Positions 23,507 through 28,532 of a stretch of 28,532 bases of DNA are shown one piece after another. The stretch comes from Acidobacteria bacterium UBA2161 (GTDB taxonomy: Bacteria; Acidobacteriota; Vicinamibacteria; Vicinamibacterales; UBA823): positions 799 through 29,330 of the forward strand of contig DCWN01000041.1 in the NCBI GenBank assembly GCA_002328835.1, in the 5' to 3' direction. The notes under the pieces are model-generated. The model did no database searches and had not been told where the DNA came from. It saw nothing but the letters and a program-made list of their open reading frames with translations. Position 1 is the stretch's first letter; each line of letters opens with the position of its first letter. The translations under genes and the position numbers were made by a program.

Positions 23507-25114
23507 TCAGGCCCGGCGCTGCCACCAGGTGTAGAGGCCGGTGCCCAGCACGGCCCCCGGCAGGAACAGCAGTGACAGCCAGAAGATCCGCTGCTGCTCA
23601 CCGGCCGTCAACGTGATCCGACGGTCCTCGGGCTCGCGCGCGCGGATCGCCACCAGGTTCTCCTGCTGGGCCAGCCAGTTCATCGTGTTGAGGAAGAGAT
23701 CGCTGTTGCCTTGAATCCCGAGTGCGAAGTTGGCGACGAAATCGGCATCGCCGATCACCGCCACCCGCGTTTCCGGCGGCGGTGCCTCGGCCGCCGGGGC
23801 CGTGGCCAGGTCCTCCGGTGTTGCGGCGTCGGCAGAGCCCACCTCGGCCGGCGCTGCCACGGCCAGCCCGATGACGATGGGACCAGGTCGGTCACCTTCG
23901 GCCTCGTTCAACTCGACCTCGCCCGCCGTCGTCAGCCGCTCGATGTCAGCCACGGCCCAGCTGCGGGCGCCGGTCTCGACGAACGCCTCGGCGACCCGCC
24001 CCTCGACCCCGCCCGGCGTCGCGACGACCGATCTCGCCAGCGGGAACGCCGTCAGGTAGTTGAATCGCTCCGTGATCGCATGGTCCGGATAGCTGGCCGC
24101 GACGGGAACCGAGGCATCGGTTCCGAGCACCCGGCCCATCTCGCCGGCGTCGACCACCACGTCGTTGGCCAGCTCGACCGCCCACTCCGCGAGCAGCCCC
24201 TCGAGGTTGACCAGCGCCGGCGCGTCCGAGGACGCGGGCGGGTCGACGAGGAAGAGCGTCTTGCCTCCGCGGCTCAGGTAGCGCCTCAGCGCCTCGACTT
24301 CGCCCGGGAGGAGATCGATGGTCGGGCCGGCGACGACCACGACCGAGGCGTCGTCGGGCACGTCATCGAGCTGGGCCAGCACGAGCGTGTCGACGGTGAA
24401 ATTGTCGCCCTCGAGCGCGCCGACGACCGCGTTGTAGCCGTCGCGTTCGGCGCTCACGACGCTCCGTTCGCCGTGTCCCTCGAGGAAGTAGACCGTGCGA
24501 GACTCGCCCTCGACCGCACGAATCATCGCGTTCGTCAACTCTTGCTCGGTGTCGGCGATGACCCGCTCGACCCGGTCGCCGTACTCGAAGACGACCGTGC
24601 CATACGATTGAACCTGATAGCGACTCGCCTCGATCGGCTCCTGGTCGATATCGATGTAGCGCACCGAGACCCGATCGCTGATCTCCTCGTATTCCACGAG
24701 GCGGCTGCGGAATCGGAGAAAGTCGTCGTCGCGGCCAAACACGAGGATCGACATCGGCGAGTCGAGGGCCTGGAGAATCTGGGTCGTCTGGTCCGAGAGC
24801 GTGAACTGGCGGGCGGCCGTGAGATCCCAGCGCCGGTTCTGGCGCGCCGCGATGTAGTTGATCGAAATCAGAATGCCGAGCACCGCCACGGTACTGGCTG
24901 CTGCCATCGACCCGTACTTCGCCTGGCGATGCGAGAACACTCGTATCGCCTCGCGCCACGACGCCAGCAGGTACAGCGACACACAAACGAGGCCGGCGAC
25001 CGAGCACCAGTACCAGACGTCCAGCCACTCCGCTCGGAGGAATCGGCCGGCCACGGCGAGAAAGACCAGCCCCGCGCCCGCCCACCCGAGTCCGCCGACG
25101 ATTGTGTGCAACAT
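23507..25114 (-). CDS. GldG-type auxiliary protein of an ABC exporter
   Basis: The 535-residue product has three N-terminal membrane segments (about 5-22, 31-50 and 71-88), a large extracytoplasmic domain and a C-terminal membrane segment near 510-528. The core resembles the GldG/ABC auxiliary family: RWDLTAARQFTLSDQT, ILVFGRDDDFLRFRSRL, YFLEGHGERSV, VVVVAGPTIDLLPGEVEALRRYL and RGGKTLFLVDPP. In Flavobacteria, GldA, GldF and GldG belong to gliding, but this module is widespread in non-gliding bacteria and its substrate is unknown. It follows the permease gene by 25 bases. Confidence 0.88.
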   Translation of the reverse strand: MLHTIVGGLGWAGAGLVFLAVAGRFLRAEWLDVWYWCSVAGLVCVSLYLLASWREAIRVFSHRQAKYGSMAAASTVAVLGILISINYIAARQNRRWDLTAARQFTLSDQTTQILQALDSPMSILVFGRDDDFLRFRSRLVEYEEISDRVSVRYIDIDQEPIEASRYQVQSYGTVVFEYGDRVERVIADTEQELTNAMIRAVEGESRTVYFLEGHGERSVVSAERDGYNAVVGALEGDNFTVDTLVLAQLDDVPDDASVVVVAGPTIDLLPGEVEALRRYLSRGGKTLFLVDPPASSDAPALVNLEGLLAEWAVELANDVVVDAGEMGRVLGTDASVPVAASYPDHAITERFNYLTAFPLARSVVATPGGVEGRVAEAFVETGARSWAVADIERLTTAGEVELNEAEGDRPGPIVIGLAVAAPAEVGSADAATPEDLATAPAAEAPPPETRVAVIGDADFVANFALGIQGNSDLFLNTMNWLAQQENLVAIRAREPEDRRITLTAGEQQRIFWLSLLFLPGAVLGTGLYTWWQRRA

Positions 25115-25139
25115 CTTCTGCGTTCCAGGCCGCTCGCGC

Positions 25140-25913
25140 CTAGCCTCTCCAGCGCTCGCTATCCACCGACTTGGCCGTGAGGAACAGGCCGAAGGCGATG
25201 AAGCTCAGGTAGTACACGATGTGCTTCGTGTCGAGGACACCACGCGAGAAATCGTCGAAGTGCTCGGTGATTGACAGGTAGTTCAACACTGCCTGCGTCA
25301 CCGGACCCGCCGTGTCCGCCATCCAGTTGATGACCCACAGCATCAGGAACACCGCGAACGTCGCCATGCCCGACACCACCTGATTCTTCGTCATGCTCGA
25401 GATCAAGAGGCCCACCGAGACGAAGCATCCGCCGAGGAGCAACAGGCCGAGGTAGCCCGTGGCGACGGGCAGCCACTCGGGCTCGCCGTACATGAACAGC
25501 ATGCCGATGTGCACCAGCGTGATCGCCAGCATGATGCTGTACAGAGCCATGGCACCGAGAAACTTGCCCATAATGATCTGCAGATCGCTCAGCGGAGACG
25601 TCAGGAGGAGTTCGATCGTGCCCGACCGCTTCTCCTCCGAGTAGCTGCGCATCGTCACCATCGGCAGGACGAACAGCAGAATGACCGTTGCGTTGATCAT
25701 CAGCGGACGGATCAGATCCTGATTGACATTGATCGTCGTCGGCCCACCGAATCCGAACTGACCGACCTGCAAGCTCTGCCGGAGAAAGAAGGCAAGGATC
25801 GCGCTGTAGAAGTAGCCGAACAGCAGCGCGAAGAACCCGATGAGCACGTAGGCGATCGGCGACGCGAAGTACGACGCGATCTCCCTCTGCGCGATCGCCA
25901 GCGCGTTACGCAT
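25140..25913 (-). CDS. ABC-2 type permease (GldF-like)
   Basis: The 257-residue product is a six-helix ABC-2 permease. It starts with an amphipathic segment (ALAIAQREIASYFASPIAYV) typical of the family, and has hydrophobic segments near residues 20-40, 72-88, 118-140, 148-170, 180-200 and 232-250. VTMRSYSEEKRSGTIELLL is the conserved cytoplasmic motif after the second helix. ATG 25913 overlaps the stop of the ATPase gene by 8 bases, showing tight coupling. It would pair with the ATPase and the GldG-like protein in one exporter. Confidence 0.92.
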   Translation of the reverse strand: MRNALAIAQREIASYFASPIAYVLIGFFALLFGYFYSAILAFFLRQSLQVGQFGFGGPTTINVNQDLIRPLMINATVILLFVLPMVTMRSYSEEKRSGTIELLLTSPLSDLQIIMGKFLGAMALYSIMLAITLVHIGMLFMYGEPEWLPVATGYLGLLLLGGCFVSVGLLISSMTKNQVVSGMATFAVFLMLWVINWMADTAGPVTQAVLNYLSITEHFDDFSRGVLDTKHIVYYLSFIAFGLFLTAKSVDSERWRG

Positions 25914-26907
25914 CGGGGGCCTCCGGTGCGGACGACGTCGCCGTGACGAGGTCGGCTCCGCCCTCATCTTCGTCGGTCTCTTCGGTCGTCAGGTGAAGGA
26001 AGATCTCTTCGAGGCTCATCCGCATCGAGCGAAGCTCCAGCAGGCCCCAGCCGTTGGTCACGACGGCGCGCGCCAGATCGCGGCGCAGGTCCCGGCCTTG
26101 CACCGTCTCGACCTCGGTCTTGCTCAGGCCCGTCGCGCCAGGGGTCGCCGTGACGCGAGTGACGCCGTCAACGGCCGACAGGGCCGGCGCCGGGTCGGCG
26201 CCGTTCGTATCGATCTCGAGCAATACCGTCTCGGCGCCGCGGAGGCGGGCGGTGAGGTTATCCGGCGTGTCCTCGGCGACGACCCGCCCGCGGTTGATGA
26301 TGACGACGCGCTGGCAGGTCTGCGACACCTCGGGCAGGATGTGTGTGCTCAGGATGATCGTGTGGTCGCCGGCCAGTTCCTTGACCAGTTCACGCGTTTC
26401 GATGATCTGCTTCGGGTCGAGGCCGGCCGTGGGCTCGTCGAGGATCAGCACCTCCGGATTGTGGAGGATCGCCTGCGCTAGACCAACCCGCTGGCGGTAG
26501 CCCTTCGAGAGTTTTCCGCAGTGCCGGCCGGCCATGTCGTCGATCCGCGTGCGCTCCATCGACGAGTTCACTCGCTGCTCGCGCTCACCGCCGGGCACAC
26601 CCTTGATTCGCGCGACGAAGCTCAGGTACTCGTGGACGGTCATCTCCGGATAGAGCGGAGGGGTTTCGGGGAGGTATCCGATACGGCGCTTGGCCTCGAT
26701 CGGCTGTTCGAAGACGTCGAAGCCGGCCACGACCGCGCGGCCTTCGGTGGCCGGCATGTAGCCGGTGAGCACCCGCATCGTCGTGGTCTTGCCGGCGCCG
26801 TTCGGTCCGAGAAAGCCGAGAATCTCGCCTGGCTCGACACGAAAGCTGATGTCGTCGACGGCGGTCACCGATCCGTACGACTTCGTGAGATGTGAAACTT
26901 CGATCAT
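25906..26907 (-). CDS. ABC transporter ATP-binding protein (GldA-like)
   Basis: The 333-residue product is the ATPase of the exporter. Walker A is GPNGAGKT (34-41), the signature is LSKGYRQRVGLAQAI (the LSKGY form usual in this subfamily), Walker B is VLILDEPTAGLDP, and the switch His is in ILSTHILPEV. A C-terminal extension of about 110 residues (DUF4162-like, VLLEIDTN onward, ending MSLEEIFLHLT) is normal for this group; the last 25 residues are acidic and variable. ATG 26907 has AGGGA upstream and gives the standard MIEVSHLTKSYG start. It is the first gene of the four-gene operon. Confidence 0.94.
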   Translation of the reverse strand: MIEVSHLTKSYGSVTAVDDISFRVEPGEILGFLGPNGAGKTTTMRVLTGYMPATEGRAVVAGFDVFEQPIEAKRRIGYLPETPPLYPEMTVHEYLSFVARIKGVPGGEREQRVNSSMERTRIDDMAGRHCGKLSKGYRQRVGLAQAILHNPEVLILDEPTAGLDPKQIIETRELVKELAGDHTIILSTHILPEVSQTCQRVVIINRGRVVAEDTPDNLTARLRGAETVLLEIDTNGADPAPALSAVDGVTRVTATPGATGLSKTEVETVQGRDLRRDLARAVVTNGWGLLELRSMRMSLEEIFLHLTTEETDEDEGGADLVTATSSAPEAPDA

Positions 26908-27026
26908 GCCGTTCGTCCCTGGACCGACCCGTCGAGCCACGGGCGCCCAGCGTGCCGTGCCCGTCGGCCCGCTCGAATCTGGCCGCGGGAACCCGTTGAC
27001 GCGGTCGCGTGACGCTCGAAACCCCG

Positions 27027-27056
27027 ATCGTACGCCTACACAAAAAGGAGTGTCAA
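27027..27056 (-). promoter_or_regulatory. Promoter of the Gld-type ABC operon
   Basis: On the minus strand a perfect TTGACA (27056-27051) is followed after 18 bases by TACGAT (27032-27027). It lies 120 bases upstream of the ATPase start and just past the stop of the receiver/PilZ gene. It accounts for most of the 160-base gap between these genes; I see no gene there and no clear terminator. Confidence 0.5.
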
Positions 27057-27067
27057 CCTTGCAGGCC

Positions 27068-27814
27068 TCAGGGCGCGGACGGGTCCGACGAATCGAGGTG
27101 CTGGTCGACGAAATCGTCGACCGCGGCCTGGTCGGTCGCGTCGATCCGCTCGAACTGCAATCCCATGCCGACGCGCGCGTCGGTCCAGGTGACGCGGGCC
27201 GCGGCTTCGATTTCCCGCTTGACGCCAGGCAGGCGGAATCGCACCTCGACCTGCGAGAAGAGGTCCGGCGGCGTCATCGTCCGGATCGCAACCCCGCCCT
27301 TGCTCAGCCCGAGCGTCGTGGCCGAGTTGAGCGATTCGCCGACGCGGTAAGCGATCGGAATACCCAGCGTCACGCGCGGGCTGCTGCGGCGATTGAAGCT
27401 GTCCGGAAACAGGTGCGGTGCCAGGGCCGGGAGGATTTGCTGGGCTGCGCAGTGTTCGTTGACATAACCGGCAATGCCCAGGGTCGACAGCCGTCGAACC
27501 TCGTCGGTTGACGCGACGCTGCCGCTGAACACGAGAATCGGTAGCCGAGCCTGTTCGGTGGCGACGGCGCGAATCTTCTCGACCAGCGCGAGCCCCCGGG
27601 GCTCGAGTCGCAGGTCGAGAATCAAGAGATCGATCGAGTTGCGGTCGTCACCGAGCCGCGCCACCAGCGACTCGGTCGACACGAGTGTCACCGGGCGATG
27701 CTCGGCTGAGAGCAGGGCAGCCGCGAATCGTTCGCCGACTTCGGGTTGACGCGCGGCGACAGCGACGGTCTTGACGGTCATCCTGGTAGGCCAGACGTCA
27801 TCGTTCCGAGTCAT
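27068..27814 (-). CDS. Receiver-like plus PilZ domain protein
   Basis: The 248-residue product has two parts. Residues 14-135 resemble a response-regulator receiver: KTVAVAARQ as first strand, LLILDLRL with the possible phosphoacceptor D67, LPILVFSGS as fourth strand and GIAGYVNEH as fifth. The usual acidic pair after strand 1 and the fifth-strand Lys are missing, so it may not be phosphorylated. Residues 140-240 are a PilZ domain with RRSSPR (R-x3-R) and LGLSKGG; the consensus acidic or Asn residue two before the Ser is Gly here, so c-di-GMP binding is doubtful. ATG 27814 is used, with ATG 27781 as alternative. No kinase or motility gene is nearby. Confidence 0.82.
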   Translation of the reverse strand: MTRNDDVWPTRMTVKTVAVAARQPEVGERFAAALLSAEHRPVTLVSTESLVARLGDDRNSIDLLILDLRLEPRGLALVEKIRAVATEQARLPILVFSGSVASTDEVRRLSTLGIAGYVNEHCAAQQILPALAPHLFPDSFNRRSSPRVTLGIPIAYRVGESLNSATTLGLSKGGVAIRTMTPPDLFSQVEVRFRLPGVKREIEAAARVTWTDARVGMGLQFERIDATDQAAVDDFVDQHLDSSDPSAP

Positions 27815-27856
27815 TGTATCCAGCCTGGCGCGGCTTTCGTCCTGCCGCGCTCGTCG

Positions 27857-27886
27857 TTGCCGAAGACCCGAAATTGTCGCTATAAT
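27857..27886 (+). promoter_or_regulatory. Promoter of the LysW-like gene
   Basis: A perfect TATAAT at 27881-27886 is preceded by TTGCCG (27857-27862) with an 18-base spacer. It lies about 43 bases before ATG 27929 in the intergenic region between the divergent receiver/PilZ and LysW-like genes. Confidence 0.55.
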
Positions 27887-27928
27887 CCGCGTCACCGCCG
27901 GGTGCGGCGGCCCGGTCAGACCTCCGAC

Positions 27929-28192
27929 ATGGCCACCTGTCCCGAATGCGAAGCCGACGTCGACGTCGACGATTTCGACGTGGACCGCGGCGACACGCTC
28001 AGCTGCCAGGACTGCGGCCGGATGCTCGAGGTGATTAGCCTCTCCCCGATCGAGCTGGACCTCGTCCCCGAGGAGGACGACGAGGACGGGGACGACGGGG
28101 TCCGCCGGACGTCGGGTCAGGCGGATGGCGACGAGGGCGAGGAAGAGGAGGACGACGACGACGAAGGCGACGACGGGGCCTGGCACCGGTGA
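27929..28192 (+). CDS. LysW-like zinc-ribbon protein with long acidic tail
   Basis: The first 50 residues of this 87-residue product match the LysW/ArgW amino-group carrier fold: a zinc ribbon with C4, C7 (CPEC) and C26, C29 (CQDC), then MLEVISLSPIELDLVPEE. True carriers end soon after in a conserved EDWGE-type tail, whose last Glu carries the substrate in lysine or arginine synthesis. Here the chain runs on as about 35 residues dominated by Asp and Glu and ends GAWHR, so the attachment residue is missing. No lysX, argX or related synthesis gene is nearby. It is either a derived family member with another role, such as a zinc-ribbon adaptor, or a non-carrier. It is transcribed from its own promoter. 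Confidence 0.78.
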   Translation: MATCPECEADVDVDDFDVDRGDTLSCQDCGRMLEVISLSPIELDLVPEEDDEDGDDGVRRTSGQADGDEGEEEEDDDDEGDDGAWHR

Positions 28193-28208
28193 GCCTGTCG
28201 CCCCACCG

Positions 28209-28227
28209 GGAAAACAGGAGGTTTTCC
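28209..28227 (+). terminator. Hairpin after the LysW-like gene
   Basis: GGAAAAC (28209-28215) and GTTTTCC (28221-28227) form a 7-bp stem with a 5-base loop, 17 bases after the stop codon. There is no T-run after it, so it may be a weak terminator or an mRNA-end stabiliser. Confidence 0.4.
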
Positions 28228-28266
28228 AGGCGAAATTGCACGATCTGGCGGATGCAATACTGTGAA

Positions 28267-28294
28267 TTGACAGATTTCGGCCGAAGTTTGTAAG
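28267..28294 (+). promoter_or_regulatory. Promoter of the proline-rich lipoprotein gene
   Basis: A perfect TTGACA at 28267-28272 is followed after 16 bases by TGTAAG (28289-28294). The predicted leader of roughly 90 bases contains a 7-bp hairpin, GAGGGCC (28316-28322) with GGCCCTC (28336-28342), and the ribosome binding site AGGAGA at 28375-28380. Confidence 0.55.
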
Positions 28295-28389
28295 CTCCGG
28301 ACATCGATCCCCTTAGAGGGCCGAGCCGCGGGAGTGGCCCTCGGCGTCCGATAAGGATACCGAGCATCGGAAACAGGAGAAGTTCCACC

Positions 28390-28532
28390 ATGAATCGTAG
28401 TCATCGCGCCGTTCTTGCCGCGTGCCTCTGCCTTGTGCTGGGTGTTGGGGCGTTTGCCTGTGGACCGCAGCCGCCGCCGCCCGAGCCGGCACCACCGCCG
28501 GCAGAGCCGCCGCCACCACCGCCGCCACCGCC
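28390..28532 (+). CDS. Proline-rich lipoprotein, 5' part (runs off the window)
   Basis: The gene starts at ATG 28390, 9 bases after AGGAGA, and is open to the window end. The 47 residues seen are a signal peptide (MNRSHRAVLAACLCLVLGVG) ending in AFAC, a plausible though not ideal lipobox with Cys 24 as the lipidation site. A linker made almost only of Pro, Ala and Glu follows. Such a start is common in Pal/OmpA-type outer-membrane lipoproteins of Acidobacteria-like genomes, but the domain that would decide this lies beyond the window. The strong promoter, long leader and clear ribosome binding site suggest high expression. Confidence 0.75.
   Translation, partial: MNRSHRAVLAACLCLVLGVGAFACGPQPPPPEPAPPPAEPPPPPPPP

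Noticed and set aside
27746..27928. Upstream extension of the LysW-like frame
   Set aside because: It would run through the divergent promoter region and overlap the receiver/PilZ gene; ATG 27929 begins the conserved zinc ribbon.

Overview
The window is GC-rich (roughly two-thirds GC), densely coding bacterial chromosome with short or overlapping gene junctions. The gene set, codon use and order (tilS-ftsH-folP joined to cdaA-cdaR-glmM, a microcompartment locus, a Gld-type ABC exporter, queuosine genes) suggest a free-living Gram-negative, most likely an Acidobacteriota of the Vicinamibacteria kind. That assignment is inference; no marker gene here settles it.

Layout. (1) 1-5181, plus strand: the 3' part of ruvC, then ruvA, ruvB, fabH, queA and a deoxyhypusine-synthase-like gene, nearly all touching. 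(2) 5182-12903, plus strand: a promoter and a tRNA with a CAT anticodon, then tilS, ftsH, folP, cdaA, cdaR and glmM. This run couples tRNA-Ile decoding, membrane proteolysis, folate synthesis, cyclic-di-AMP synthesis and the first committed step to UDP-GlcNAc. (3) 12952-13829: a membrane-anchored TPR protein and a small YHS-like metal-site protein. (4) 13866-17395: a compact bacterial microcompartment (BMC) locus. It holds a class II aldolase with a C-terminal encapsulation-peptide-like tail, one hexameric shell protein, three pentameric vertex proteins, a 70-residue four-Cys protein with an amphipathic N-terminus, and a 2-hydroxyacid dehydrogenase. (5) 17392-18096: endonuclease III. (6) 18208-19522, minus strand: a DUF72 gene, preceded by an ArsC/Spx-like gene whose catalytic first Cys codon is an in-frame TGA followed by a bacterial-SECIS-like hairpin; this is a probable selenoprotein that standard gene calling would miss. 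(7) 19611-22147, plus strand: queE, queC and a long AlaX editing protein. (8) 22158-26907, minus strand: a four-gene Gld-type ABC export operon read from 26907 down to 22158. (9) 27068-28532: a receiver/PilZ protein (minus), then a LysW-like zinc-ribbon protein with a very acidic tail and the start of a proline-rich lipoprotein (plus).

The two most notable items are the UxxC ArsC/Spx-like protein at 19157-19522 and the aldolase-type BMC locus with its small four-Cys protein. Many long open frames lie antisense to or out of frame with these genes; they are what high-GC coding DNA produces and are left out.
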